A stretch of DNA of 64,000 nucleotides from an uncultured Lachnospira sp. (GTDB lineage Bacteria > Bacillota > Clostridia > Lachnospirales > Lachnospiraceae). A program made the translations under genes and the position numbers. The DNA lies in NCBI GenBank assembly GCA_910589305.1, contig CAJUTV010000011.1, forward strand, positions 76,850 through 140,849, in the 5' to 3' direction. Every line of letters begins with the position of its first letter. The first letter of the stretch is position 1. The notes under the pieces were generated by a model that saw nothing but the letters and a program-made list of their open reading frames with translations, was not told the DNA's origin and searched no databases. This document shows positions 26,429 to 36,179 of the stretch, one piece after another.

Positions 26429-27853
26429 ATGAAATTTAGTGCGGCTCAGAAAAGACTTATTAAAAAGGTAGCTTTTAGGGTTTTTATATTGATTAGCGTA
26501 ATAGTGATGGCATCATACTATATGATTTATCGCTATGTGGAAGAGCGTGAAAGAGAGATTGTCCTTAAATCAAGATATACATTTGCAGTAAGAATTGATT
26601 CTCATGGAAATGTTTTAGAACCTGCTGCAGAAAATTCAGTAAATCATACATTAGCTGATGATTTTGCGCAGCTTACAATAGGACAGATAGGCGACATTTG
26701 GATTCGTCAATTTACTTCCCAGTACACACAAAAGTATTTATCAAGAACAAAGAAGCTTGAAAAGGTTGATATACATGAAACAAAAATTTTAGAAGAAAAG
26801 ACCAATACAGTTTTTATTAGTTTTACAGCGATTGTCGATGAAGATAATTATGAAAACTTTATCGCTTGGGATGGAGTGGTCGATAATGGAAAGCTAATCT
26901 GTGAATGGGTAGTATCATTTAATATTGATAATCATTATGATGGAACAGCTACCATTTATGTCAAGAGTATTGTTACACCAGAAGAATATGGCATTACAAT
27001 GTATAATGAAAGTAAGAAAAATTCAGTAGCAGAAAAGGCTGATGTGACAGGAGCAGAAGAAAATGAAAATGAGATGGTTTTTTATCGAATTAAAAATGCT
27101 GCGTTGACAGTAACTTACAATAAAGGTGAACGATATATTACAGTGCCAGTCAATATTAATGATGTTTTATATGAGGATAACTCTACTGATAAACTAAAGT
27201 ATGGAAGTTATTGTATCAGTACAACAAAAACAGCATTTCTTTATGGCGGGAAAAGAAATGGAAATGACAGGATTCCAGTAACACTTGTATATACGGACGA
27301 TATGGGCGAAAATTGGATAACAAGTGAAATTGATACCATCTACAATGCCAGTTATTATTATGTAGAATTTTTTGATGAAAAAACAGGAATCATTTTTGTG
27401 GGATATGATAGAAATAATTTAAAAGAAAGTTATAAAATATATGTCACAAGTGACGGAGGACAAAGTTGGAATCCTATTGCTGACGAGAGAATAGGCAATA
27501 TTATTAAGGGTGTTAAATTTATTGATTCAAGCACAGGATTTTTATGTTATGAATATAGTGAAGAGATGGACTCTAATCTATATAGAACAGCAGACGGAGG
27601 AAAAACGTTTGAAAAGGTAGTTCTTGAAAGTCAGGAGTTAGATAGTACAGCACTTCAAAATAATAGTAACCTAACTTGGTCTGATGTTTATAGAGAGGCG
27701 ACAGTGCCTACGTATAGTTCTGACAGAATTATAACCGTTTATCTTATACAAGGTGAACAATCACAGTATAATAATGGAAAGACAGTAGCAAAATATCAGT
27801 CTACAGATAAAGGGAAAACGTTTAAATATATAGGGCAGTATGAGAAGAAATGA
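26429..27853 (+). CDS. Membrane-anchored protein with Asp-box (BNR-like) repeats
   Basis: 474 aa. A single N-terminal membrane helix (residues ~15-35, VFILISVIVMASYYMIY) is followed by a long extracellular part. The C-terminal half has Asp-box-like turns, SxDxGxxW type: YTDDMGENWITS, VTSDGGQSWNPI, RTADGGKTFEKV and STDKGKTFKYIG, spaced as in a beta-propeller of the sialidase/sortilin kind. No sialidase catalytic set is evident, so an adhesive or binding propeller is more likely. It lies 13 bases after the membrane protein gene and ends the operon; a strong terminator follows. It may be displayed or gated by the upstream ABC-like pair. Confidence 0.78.
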   Translation: MKFSAAQKRLIKKVAFRVFILISVIVMASYYMIYRYVEEREREIVLKSRYTFAVRIDSHGNVLEPAAENSVNHTLADDFAQLTIGQIGDIWIRQFTSQYTQKYLSRTKKLEKVDIHETKILEEKTNTVFISFTAIVDEDNYENFIAWDGVVDNGKLICEWVVSFNIDNHYDGTATIYVKSIVTPEEYGITMYNESKKNSVAEKADVTGAEENENEMVFYRIKNAALTVTYNKGERYITVPVNINDVLYEDNSTDKLKYGSYCISTTKTAFLYGGKRNGNDRIPVTLVYTDDMGENWITSEIDTIYNASYYYVEFFDEKTGIIFVGYDRNNLKESYKIYVTSDGGQSWNPIADERIGNIIKGVKFIDSSTGFLCYEYSEEMDSNLYRTADGGKTFEKVVLESQELDSTALQNNSNLTWSDVYREATVPTYSSDRIITVYLIQGEQSQYNNGKTVAKYQSTDKGKTFKYIGQYEKK

Positions 27854-27910
27854 TAAGCAATAATTAATGCAAGATTTAAGTATGTAAATCAGAGCAGACT
27901 GTTAAAAATT

Positions 27911-27939
27911 AAAAAGGATGACGATAGTCATCCTTTTTT
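27911..27939 (+). terminator. Rho-independent terminator of the ABC-like operon
   Basis: AAAAAGGATGAC/GTCATCCTTTTTT with loop GATA, about 58 bases after the stop codon. Confidence 0.9.
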
Positions 27940-27980
27940 CATGAAGGAGTATGAAATGGCAAAAGAAAACTTTAAGGGGC

Positions 27981-28075
27981 ATGTTTGTTTATAAATAGTA
28001 GAAAATCAATGAAGATAGGACATATATATCCACATGCCTTCTCTATATGTTTATTTATAAATAGTAAAAACTCAA
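27981..28075 (+). repeat. Pair of 29-bp direct repeats upstream of carA
   Basis: 27981-28009 and 28047-28075 match at 26 of 29 bases, sharing TTTATAAATAGTA; starts are 66 bases apart. A 12-codon ORF with AAGGAG (ATG 27956) runs into the first repeat. Their role is unknown; they may be regulator sites or a local duplication. Confidence 0.6.
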
Positions 28076-28133
28076 CTTATAAAATCTACCTTGAAATAAT
28101 ACAACGAATATGATAAAATTTATAAAATTTGAG

Positions 28134-28161
28134 AAAAAGGCAATTTTTTGTCTTTTTTTTT
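28134..28161 (+). terminator. Terminator-like hairpin upstream of carA
   Basis: AAAAAGGCAA/TTGTCTTTTT with loop TTTT, then more T. It could end the preceding transcript or act as an attenuator for carAB; the sequence alone does not decide. Confidence 0.45.
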
Positions 28162-28236
28162 GCGCAAATATGGTTATAGTTTAGTTATGTAGAAATACTA
28201 AAGTGTAGTCAATTATGAAAGGAACAGGTGACATTC

Positions 28237-29310
28237 ATGGAAGCATTTTTAATTCTTGAAGATGGAACAGTTTTTGTTGGAACAAGCATAGGTTCTTCTC
28301 GCGAAGTTATCAGTGAAATTGTTTTTAATACTTCAATGACAGGATACTTAGAGGTCCTTACAGACCCTTCATACGCCGGACAGGCAGTTACAATGACATA
28401 TCCTCTAATTGGTAATTATGGTGTGTGTTATAAAGATATGGAGTCTTTAAAAGCATGGCCTGATGGCTATATTGTAAGAGAACTTTCAAGAATGGCAAGC
28501 AATTTTCGGTGTGAAGATTCTATACAAAAATTCCTTTGTGATAATGATATACCTGGTATTGCAGGCATTGATACAAGAGCGCTCACAAAAATTCTTCGTC
28601 AAAAAGGTACAATGAACGGCATGATTACAACAAATAAAGATTTTAATCTTGATGAGATACTTCCTAAGATTAAAGCGTACAAGGTTTTAGATGTTGTAAA
28701 AAAAGTCACCTGTAAAGAAAAGACTGTACTTCCAGGCAAAGGTGCAAAGGTGGCATTGCTTGATTTTGGGGCAAAACAAAATATTGCACATTCGCTTCAT
28801 GCCAGAGGCTGTGAGGTTACCATTTATCCAGCATTTACAAAGGCAGAAGAGATACTTGCAGATAATCCAGATGGTATTATGCTCTCAAATGGACCAGGAG
28901 ACCCAAAAGATTGCGGTGCGATTATTGAGGAATTAAGAAAGTTGTATCAAAGTGATATTCCAATTTTTGCGATATGTCTTGGACATCAGCTTATGGCGCT
29001 TGCTATGGGAGCAGATACCCACAAGATGAAATATGGACATAGAGGAGCCAATCATCCCGTTAAAGACCTTGAGACAGGAAGAGTTTATATTTCATCACAA
29101 AATCATGGTTATGTTGTTGATGAGCGTACCATTGACCCATCTGTGGCAAAGGTAGCATTTGAGAATGTCAATGATAAGACCAATGAGGGATTGTCGTATA
29201 TTGGAAAGAAGATATTTACGGTTCAATTTCACCCAGAGGCATGTGCAGGACCTACAGATACTGCATACCTTTTTGACCGATTTATAGATATGATGAAGAA
29301 GGAGGACTAA
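28237..29310 (+). CDS. carA: Carbamoyl-phosphate synthase small (glutaminase) subunit
   Basis: 357 aa. It hydrolyses glutamine and passes ammonia to CarB for carbamoyl phosphate, used for arginine and pyrimidines. ATG 28237 (MEAFLILEDGTVF) has AGGTGA five bases upstream and matches the usual family start; a GTG at 28228 is less likely. Class I glutaminase triad: Cys in FAICLGHQLMALA, His and Glu in VQFHPEACAGP. SNGPGDP forms the oxyanion strand. carB follows 4 bases after the stop. Confidence 0.96.
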   Translation: MEAFLILEDGTVFVGTSIGSSREVISEIVFNTSMTGYLEVLTDPSYAGQAVTMTYPLIGNYGVCYKDMESLKAWPDGYIVRELSRMASNFRCEDSIQKFLCDNDIPGIAGIDTRALTKILRQKGTMNGMITTNKDFNLDEILPKIKAYKVLDVVKKVTCKEKTVLPGKGAKVALLDFGAKQNIAHSLHARGCEVTIYPAFTKAEEILADNPDGIMLSNGPGDPKDCGAIIEELRKLYQSDIPIFAICLGHQLMALAMGADTHKMKYGHRGANHPVKDLETGRVYISSQNHGYVVDERTIDPSVAKVAFENVNDKTNEGLSYIGKKIFTVQFHPEACAGPTDTAYLFDRFIDMMKKED

Positions 29311-29314
29311 TAAG

Positions 29315-32300
29315 ATGCCAAAGAATCCAGATATTAAAAAAGTATTAGTGATTGGTTCAGGACCAATTGTAATTGGTCAGGCAGCCGAGTTTGATTATGC
29401 TGGTACACAGGCTTGTCGTTCGCTGAAGGAAGAGGGCATCGAAGTTGTATTAGTCAACTCTAACCCTGCTACGATTATGACTGATAAAGATATTGCAGAT
29501 GAGGTTTATATTGAACCTCTTACAGTAAAGGCACTTGAACAGATTATTATAAAGGAAAAGCCAGACAGCATACTGCCGACACTGGGAGGACAAGCGGGAT
29601 TAAATCTTGCTATGGAGATAGAAGAGACAGGCTTTTTAAAAGAACATCATGTAAAGCTTATTGGAACAACTGCGCTTACGATTAAAAAAGCAGAAGACCG
29701 ACTGATGTTTAAAGAGACGATGGAAAAAATTAAAGAGCCATGTGCCGCTTCTCTAGTAGTAAATAATGTGGAAGATGGAGAAGTTTTTGCAAATAAAATT
29801 GGCTATCCAGTAGTACTGCGTCCCGCATATACACTTGGCGGTTCAGGCGGCGGCATTGCACATAATCCTGTTGAATTAAGAGAAATTTTGGAAAATGGAC
29901 TTCGCCTTTCAAGAGTGGGAGAAGTTTTAGTTGAGCGTTGTATAGCCGGCTGGAAAGAAATTGAGTACGAAGTTATGCGAGACAGCAAAGGAAACTGCAT
30001 AACCGTATGTAATATGGAAAATATTGACCCTGTTGGTGTCCATACAGGCGATAGTATTGTTGTTGCGCCGTCTCAGACACTTTCCGATAAAGAATATCAG
30101 ATGCTGCGAACATCAGCGCTGAATATTATTGATGAATTAGGTATTACAGGTGGGTGTAATGTACAGTATGCACTTCACCCAGATAGTTTTGAATACTGTG
30201 TAATAGAAGTGAATCCAAGAGTGAGCCGTTCGTCAGCGCTTGCCTCAAAGGCAACAGGTTATCCGATTGCAAAGGTTGCGGCAAAGATAGCGCTTGGCTA
30301 TACATTAGATGAGATTAAAAATGCTATTACAGGCAAGACATATGCAAGTTTTGAGCCAACGCTTGACTATTGTGTTGTGAAGATGCCAAGACTTCCATTT
30401 GATAAATTTATATCTGCGAAGAGAACACTTACAACACAGATGAAGGCTACTGGAGAAGTGATGAGTATTGCAAATAACTTTGAAGGCGGCATTATGAAGG
30501 CAATCCGTTCTCTTGAACAGCATGTTGACAGCTTAATGTCCTATGATTTTACAGCACTTACAGATGAGGAATTATTAGAAGAATTAGCAATTGTTGATGA
30601 CAGAAGAATATGGAAGATAGCAGAAGGCTTAAGGCGTCATATGTCTCCAGTAAAAATCCATGATATGACGATGATAGACTTGTGGTTTATTGACAAGCTT
30701 CAGATTATTGTTGATATGGAAAATGCGTTAAAACGTGGTCCATTGACAAAAGAACTTCTTGCAGAGGCAAAAAGAATTGAGTTTCCAGACAATGTGATTG
30801 GAGCATTGACAGGTCACACAGAAAAAGAAATTAAGCAGATGCGTGATACGTATGATATTCATGCAGTCTTTAAGATGGTTGACACATGTGCTGCTGAATT
30901 TGAGGCGACAACGCCGTATTATTATTCCGTATATGGCAGTGAAAATGAAGCGATTGAGACAAAAGACCGCAAAAAGGTTCTGGTTTTAGGTTCTGGTCCT
31001 ATCCGTATCGGACAGGGAATTGAGTTTGATTTTTGCTCGGTACACTGTACATGGTCATTTGAGCAGCAAGGCTATGAAACCATTATTATTAATAACAACC
31101 CAGAGACCGTTTCTACAGACTTTGATATAGCAGATAAACTGTATTTTGAGCCATTGACGCCAGAAGATGTTGAGAGTATTGTTGATTTTGAAAAACCAGA
31201 CGGTGCAGTTGTTCAGTTTGGCGGTCAGACGGCAATAAAATTGACGGAAGCGCTGATGAAGATGGGCGTTCCAATACTTGGAACAAGTGCAGAAGATGTG
31301 GATGCGGCTGAGGATAGAGAGTTATTTGACAAGATTTTAGAGCAGTGCGGTATTCCAAGAGCAAAAGGTCATACGGTATTTACAGTTGATGAGGCACTCG
31401 AAGCTGCCAATAAGCTTGGTTATCCTGTTTTAGTACGACCATCGTATGTGCTTGGCGGACAAGGAATGCAGATTGCTGTATCCGACGAAGATGTTGTTGA
31501 GTTTATGAATATTATCAATCGAATAAAACAAGACCATCCAATACTTGTAGATAAGTATCTTATGGGAAAAGAGATTGAAGTGGATGCGGTGTGTGACGGT
31601 GAGGACATTTTGATTCCAGGAATTATGGAACATATTGAGAGAGCAGGTATCCATTCAGGGGATAGTATATCCGTATATCCTGCCAAGTCGCTGACACCGG
31701 AAATTACCGATATGATAGTTGATTACACGGCAAAATTAGCGCGTTCACTTCATGTAAAAGGATTGATTAATATTCAGTTTATTGTTTATCAAAATCAGGT
31801 TTATGTGATTGAAGTAAATCCACGTTCAAGCCGTACCGTGCCATATATCAGTAAAGTAACAGGTATTCCAATTGTAAAGCTTGCAACAAAAGTTATTACA
31901 GGAAGCAAAATTAAAGATTTAGGATATATGCCAGGACTGCAAAAAAATGCAGATTATTATGCAATAAAAATGCCTGTATTTTCATTTGAGAAAATTCGCG
32001 GTGCGGATATTACGATGGGACCAGAAATGAAGTCAACAGGAGAATGTTTAGGTATATCAAAAGACTTTGACGAGGCATTATTTAAGGCATTTCAGGGCGC
32101 AGGCATCTGTTTGCCAAAACATAAACAGATTATTATGACATTGGCGGATGCAGACAAAGAAGACGGAATTGATATTGCACAGCGATTTGAAAAGTTGGGT
32201 TACAAGATATATGCTTCAAGAGGAACAGCAAAGGTTCTTAAAGAACATGGTGTTCATGCAATTAAGGTCAATAAAATCGGACAGGAAGCACCAACATTGC

Positions 32301-32515
32301 TTGACTTGATATTAGAGCATAAAATTGATTTGATTATTGATACGCCAGAAAATGGCATTGAGAGAGCAGGCGATGGTTTTCTTATCAGGCGTTATGCTAT
32401 TGAGACAGGCGTTCATTGTCTTACAAGTCTTGATACAGCACATGCGCTTATATCAAGTCTTGAACACGCATTTAACAATGAAGACCTTACAATTATTGAT
32501 ATTGCAAAAATATAA
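29315..32515 (+). CDS. carB: Carbamoyl-phosphate synthase large subunit
   Basis: 1066 aa, the full two-synthetase size. Two homologous ATP-grasp halves are visible: KVLVIGSGPIVIGQAAEFDY at residue ~9 and KVLVLGSGPIRIGQGIEFDF near 553, each followed by a PTLGGQ or QFGGQ loop and an ATP-grasp VNPR motif (VIEVNPRVSRSSAL, VIEVNPRSSRTVPY). The C-terminal ~140 residues are the MGS-like allosteric domain. Start ATG has GAAGGAGGACTAATAAG upstream. It forms the carAB operon and acts with CarA in the cytoplasm. Confidence 0.97.
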   Translation: MPKNPDIKKVLVIGSGPIVIGQAAEFDYAGTQACRSLKEEGIEVVLVNSNPATIMTDKDIADEVYIEPLTVKALEQIIIKEKPDSILPTLGGQAGLNLAMEIEETGFLKEHHVKLIGTTALTIKKAEDRLMFKETMEKIKEPCAASLVVNNVEDGEVFANKIGYPVVLRPAYTLGGSGGGIAHNPVELREILENGLRLSRVGEVLVERCIAGWKEIEYEVMRDSKGNCITVCNMENIDPVGVHTGDSIVVAPSQTLSDKEYQMLRTSALNIIDELGITGGCNVQYALHPDSFEYCVIEVNPRVSRSSALASKATGYPIAKVAAKIALGYTLDEIKNAITGKTYASFEPTLDYCVVKMPRLPFDKFISAKRTLTTQMKATGEVMSIANNFEGGIMKAIRSLEQHVDSLMSYDFTALTDEELLEELAIVDDRRIWKIAEGLRRHMSPVKIHDMTMIDLWFIDKLQIIVDMENALKRGPLTKELLAEAKRIEFPDNVIGALTGHTEKEIKQMRDTYDIHAVFKMVDTCAAEFEATTPYYYSVYGSENEAIETKDRKKVLVLGSGPIRIGQGIEFDFCSVHCTWSFEQQGYETIIINNNPETVSTDFDIADKLYFEPLTPEDVESIVDFEKPDGAVVQFGGQTAIKLTEALMKMGVPILGTSAEDVDAAEDRELFDKILEQCGIPRAKGHTVFTVDEALEAANKLGYPVLVRPSYVLGGQGMQIAVSDEDVVEFMNIINRIKQDHPILVDKYLMGKEIEVDAVCDGEDILIPGIMEHIERAGIHSGDSISVYPAKSLTPEITDMIVDYTAKLARSLHVKGLINIQFIVYQNQVYVIEVNPRSSRTVPYISKVTGIPIVKLATKVITGSKIKDLGYMPGLQKNADYYAIKMPVFSFEKIRGADITMGPEMKSTGECLGISKDFDEALFKAFQGAGICLPKHKQIIMTLADADKEDGIDIAQRFEKLGYKIYASRGTAKVLKEHGVHAIKVNKIGQEAPTLLDLILEHKIDLIIDTPENGIERAGDGFLIRRYAIETGVHCLTSLDTAHALISSLEHAFNNEDLTIIDIAKI

Positions 32516-32541
32516 TATGTATTGTTTGAAGTATAGAAATT

Positions 32542-32613
32542 ACAGGTTTGCAGATGTGCTTAAAGGGCGTTGCTGTCATAAAAAATGATAAAAAACAAAC
32601 ATTGCAAACCTGT
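32542..32613 (+). terminator. Long inverted repeat after carB
   Basis: ACAGGTTTGCA (32542-32552) is perfectly complementary to TGCAAACCTGT (32603-32613), with about 50 nt between. A second small hairpin GCAC TAAG GTGC (32617-32628) follows, directly before the ribosome binding site of the next gene. It may end carAB or control the next gene. Confidence 0.5.
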
Positions 32614-32642
32614 CAAGCACTAAGGTGCAGAAATGAGGAATT

Positions 32643-33599
32643 ATGGATGCTAAAAGAGCAAATGATTTATTAAGGCATATAACACAAGACAAAGATTGTG
32701 GACTTACAATGGTAACAAGGCTGCCGCTTGCGGATTGTATTTATTTGGTTAATGTTATTTTGCCAAAATGCTTAAAAGAGGCACAAGATAAAAACAATGA
32801 AAATGATACAGGCTTTTTTAACGAAATGATTAATCGATACTATCCAATTGCGATACAAAAGATTAAAAATACAGAGCGATTATGGATAGCTTACAGTGAT
32901 TTAACAGGGTATCCATATATGTTGGATAGAGATTTAATTATCTTATATAACTATTCAGAAAATCAAAGTATACAGAAAAAATTAAATATGGCTGGTTATA
33001 GGGTTGTATTTGGCGGCCTTGACCAAGATACATTTAAGATGGAAGTCGGACATATGTACCGTAATGGCTATAAGAGAATACGTTTTATGGATGGAAAGTC
33101 AGAGCCTTTTATTGTTGATAGAGAAGATATATATGCTTACGATGATTTTTATAGTGATGACTATATGACAAATCCTGCATGTTCAGCAGCCATGATAAAT
33201 TATTTTCAAGAATTAAGAAAACAAGCGCCTGCAAAAGAAAGAGCTAGTATGATTAAGCAAAGAGAAGATTTGATGTTTCAGGCGATGGTGGAATCAGAAT
33301 TTATGGTGCCTTGTATTAAGACTGAAAATGATGAGGAAGTCGAGATACAGCTTCCGTTTATTGATGTAACACAAAGAGTTGCCGAAAAACAGGAAGATGA
33401 GAAGGTTATTGCCTTACCAGCATTTACAGATGGATATGAGATGAATAAGTGTTATAAGGAACATCAAGAACATATGTTATATACATTTAATGATTTGATG
33501 CAGCTTGTAAATGAATTGGATACATCAGGAATCATTATTGATTGTTTGGGAATTAGCTTTTTTATGCGAAAAAATGTGATGGAACAAGTGAATCGATAA
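32643..33599 (+). CDS. SseB-like domain protein of unknown role
   Basis: 318 aa; ATG 32643 follows the extended Shine-Dalgarno AGAAATGAGGA. The C-terminal ~115 residues (QREDLMFQAMVESEFMVPCI, then LPAFTDGYEMNKCYKE and FNDLMQLVNELDTSGIIID) resemble the SseB N-terminal domain, a small enhancer/sensor-like fold common in Clostridia. The N-terminal ~190 residues, including TERLWIAYSDLTGYPYML and RIRFMDGKSEPFIV, I cannot assign. No signal peptide or membrane helix is seen. It stands between carB and a methyltransferase with no obvious functional link. Biochemical role unknown. Confidence 0.75.
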   Translation: MDAKRANDLLRHITQDKDCGLTMVTRLPLADCIYLVNVILPKCLKEAQDKNNENDTGFFNEMINRYYPIAIQKIKNTERLWIAYSDLTGYPYMLDRDLIILYNYSENQSIQKKLNMAGYRVVFGGLDQDTFKMEVGHMYRNGYKRIRFMDGKSEPFIVDREDIYAYDDFYSDDYMTNPACSAAMINYFQELRKQAPAKERASMIKQREDLMFQAMVESEFMVPCIKTENDEEVEIQLPFIDVTQRVAEKQEDEKVIALPAFTDGYEMNKCYKEHQEHMLYTFNDLMQLVNELDTSGIIIDCLGISFFMRKNVMEQVNR

Positions 33600-33655
33600 T
33601 AAAAAATGAAAATGCTGTGATAGAATTAAATGAATAAAATAAGGTGTTATAAAAA

Positions 33656-34381
33656 TTGAAAATAAAAAATATTATAAAATCTGAAAATTATAAAAAATAT
33701 TTTAAAGTTCCTTTTATGATGGGACCAAACTGCTTGAGGCTTTTGGATGAATTACTTGAAGAGTATCCATTGCAATATACATCAGACAATCTAGTTTTGG
33801 ATTTAGGCTGCGGCAGTGGTGTAACTAGTTTGTTTATAGCCAATGAAACAGGGGCAACGGTATATGCAAACGATTTATGGATTTCAGAAGAAGAAAATCG
33901 TCAGCGTTTTGCGAATTGGAATATGCAGGATAAATTGATTCCTGTGCATGAAGATGCCACAAATCTACATTTTGACAAAGAACAATTTGATGCGTTGATT
34001 AGCATTGATTCCTATCATTATTTTGCTGGAAAAGAGGGATTTTTTGCTAATAACATTCTGCCTTATATAAAGAGTGGAGGAATAGTACTTATTGCAATAC
34101 CTGGCATTAAAAATGAATATGATGGGCAAAGTGAGGAACTGCTTACAACATGGTTAGGGGAAGAAGCATATATGTTTCAAAGTGCTGATTTTTGGAAGCG
34201 AATTATTGGAAAGCATGAAGATATTGAAGAAGTCAGAACTTGGGAAATGTCATTGTTTGAGTTGGCTTGGCAGGAATGGTTTGACACAAACCATAAATTT
34301 GCATTGGATGATAAAAAATATTTTGAAAGCATCATTAAACCATTTACTACTTTTGTTGGCATTATGGTTAAGAAGAAATAA
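33656..34381 (+). CDS. Class I SAM-dependent methyltransferase
   Basis: 241 aa from TTG 33656, the only start that keeps the N-terminal segment and which has AAGGTG nine bases upstream. Motif I LVLDLGCGSGVTSLFIA (residues ~46-62) and motif II region VYANDLW are typical of small-molecule or lipid methyltransferases related to cyclopropane synthase. LISIDSYHYFAGKEGFF is the post-motif strand with a tyrosine-rich substrate loop. Substrate is not readable. Monocistronic, followed by a strong terminator. Confidence 0.88.
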   Translation: MKIKNIIKSENYKKYFKVPFMMGPNCLRLLDELLEEYPLQYTSDNLVLDLGCGSGVTSLFIANETGATVYANDLWISEEENRQRFANWNMQDKLIPVHEDATNLHFDKEQFDALISIDSYHYFAGKEGFFANNILPYIKSGGIVLIAIPGIKNEYDGQSEELLTTWLGEEAYMFQSADFWKRIIGKHEDIEEVRTWEMSLFELAWQEWFDTNHKFALDDKKYFESIIKPFTTFVGIMVKKK

Positions 34382-34446
34382 AAAATTAAGAAAAAGTATT
34401 ATTTATGTAAAAAGATTACACATATCATAATCGTATTGGCACAAGT

Positions 34447-34472
34447 AAGGGCGAGTTGTCTCGCCCTTTTTT
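34447..34472. terminator. Terminator between methyltransferase and histidine kinase genes
   Basis: AAGGGCGAG/CTCGCCCTT with loop TTGT, followed by TTTT on the plus strand and by A-rich DNA on the other side. It serves convergent genes. Confidence 0.9.
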
Positions 34473-34473
34473 G

Positions 34474-35490
34474 TTATGTGTCTGATGAGGCTAAATTATG
34501 GTATATGCTATTTTTAGGAAAAAGGATATGAACTTCTGTATATTGTCCTTTTATGGAGTTGATTTTTAAATTTAAACCAAGTTTTTCACATAATTTATTT
34601 GATAAATAAAGTCCCATTCCAGTGGAATATTTTTTCTTTCTATCCATTCCTGTAAATCCTTTTTCATAAATTCTGTCTAAATCCGATTCGTCAATGCCGC
34701 AGCCATTGTCTTTAATTGTTAAAATAACATTATTTTTATTGTTTTGACTGAATATTTCTATTTTTTTATTTGATTTATCCAAATATTTTATACAATTTTG
34801 AATGATTTGAGATAGTATAAATACAATCCATTTCTCATCGGTATAAATTTTATTATTTAAATGATGAATATTTAATTGTATTTTTTCGTTTAATATATAG
34901 CGTCTATATTTTAATAGTACATTGTGAACAACCTCTTCTAATTGTAATTCTGTGACAAAATAATCTTTTTCGGTATAATTGCTTCTAGCATAAAAAAGCA
35001 TTTGTTCTACAAATTCATTAATTTTGTCAATTTCACTTTTTAAAACAAAATCCTTATTATTGTCAAAAGTTAGAGATAATGCTGCAATGGGAGTCTTTAT
35101 TTCGTGAACGAAATTTTCAATATATTCTTGATAGTTTAAAAAATCTTTTTCCAGTTGTCCAATCTTATCATTCATTGCTTTGCAGGAATGTTTTAGCGCA
35201 TAGTAGTATGCTTTATTTTCTAATTGAAAAGGTTTTTTTAATATATCAGCTATTAAATATTTTTCTTCTAAATCATCTACTAAGGATATAATTTTTTTGT
35301 ATTTTTTTATAGTAAACAAATACTCTATGAATAGGTATAAAATAATCAGCAATATTAGTAATAAAGTAGTGATTGCTATATAATATAATGGCATATTAAC
35401 TAAATATAATATTCCTATAACGATAAATATAAAACTTGTTTGAAATAGAATAAAAAATATTTTTTCTTCCAAAAAGGGTATAAATTTCAT
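34474..35490 (-). CDS. BceS-like intramembrane-sensing histidine kinase
   Basis: 338 aa. Two N-terminal membrane helices (about residues 12-30 and 36-58) with almost no loop between them, so there is no extracellular sensor domain, as in kinases that read stress through a partner ABC transporter. H-box FVHEIKTPIAAL, N-box IIQNCIKYL, and G-boxes DNGCGIDESD and GMGLYLSNKL are present. It overlaps the response regulator gene by 4 bases, and the operon continues upstream to the BceAB-like transporter. It phosphorylates that regulator when the transporter meets an antimicrobial peptide (family knowledge). Confidence 0.93.
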   Translation of the reverse strand: MKFIPFLEEKIFFILFQTSFIFIVIGILYLVNMPLYYIAITTLLLILLIILYLFIEYLFTIKKYKKIISLVDDLEEKYLIADILKKPFQLENKAYYYALKHSCKAMNDKIGQLEKDFLNYQEYIENFVHEIKTPIAALSLTFDNNKDFVLKSEIDKINEFVEQMLFYARSNYTEKDYFVTELQLEEVVHNVLLKYRRYILNEKIQLNIHHLNNKIYTDEKWIVFILSQIIQNCIKYLDKSNKKIEIFSQNNKNNVILTIKDNGCGIDESDLDRIYEKGFTGMDRKKKYSTGMGLYLSNKLCEKLGLNLKINSIKGQYTEVHILFPKNSIYHNLASSDT

Positions 35491-36146
35491 AGTTTAAATC
35501 CTATGCCTCTAATATTTTTTATTAAGTCGTTTATTCCTATCTGTCGTGCTTTCTTTCGCAATCTGGTGATATTTACCATTAAAATATTTTCATCTAAATA
35601 ATATTTGTCATTCCATAATTTATCTAACAGTTCATCTTTAGTAATAATTCTATCGCCACTCATAAAGAAATAATATAAAATTTTAAATTCATTTCGAGTT
35701 AATTCTATTTCCATATCATCTTTTTTTAATATTGATAAATGTAAATCGAGAGTGTATCCATTTTTACTGATTTCTTTATAATTTTGAGGATTTGATAAAT
35801 GGATTGCTCTTTTTATTTTTTCTAATAAAATCATAGTGTCATAAGGCTTGGTGATAAAATCAATACCACCTGCTTTAATACTCATTAGTTCATCTTTCGT
35901 CGTATCTCTGCATGTAACAAATATTACTGGAATATTCCTAGTTGCTTTAATTTGTTTACAAATTTCATATCCGTTTTGGAAAGGGAGATTTATATCGAGC
36001 AAAATTAAATCAGGATTGCAATTATTTAATTCTTCATAAATAGCTGAAAAATTTTTGATAAGTATTACTTTATACGAATTTCTTTTTAATAATTTTTTTA
36101 ATTCCTCTCTAATTTTACAGTCATCTTCAATGATTGCTATATTCAT
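35487..36146 (-). CDS. BceR-like OmpR-family response regulator
   Basis: 219 aa. Receiver domain 1-115 with acidic pair EDD near residues 7-9, phospho-acceptor D51 in LILLDINLPF, and the T/K pair FVTCRD...TKPYD. The C-terminal winged helix (residues ~125-219) has ILYYFFMSGDRIITKDELLD and NILMVNITRLRKKARQIG. It probably activates the transporter operon from the TTACA/TGTAA site at 38962. Overlap with the kinase gene indicates translational coupling. Confidence 0.94.
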   Translation of the reverse strand: MNIAIIEDDCKIREELKKLLKRNSYKVILIKNFSAIYEELNNCNPDLILLDINLPFQNGYEICKQIKATRNIPVIFVTCRDTTKDELMSIKAGGIDFITKPYDTMILLEKIKRAIHLSNPQNYKEISKNGYTLDLHLSILKKDDMEIELTRNEFKILYYFFMSGDRIITKDELLDKLWNDKYYLDENILMVNITRLRKKARQIGINDLIKNIRGIGFKL

Positions 36147-36179
36147 TATTACCTTATTGTACCTCCCTTATAAAAAATG

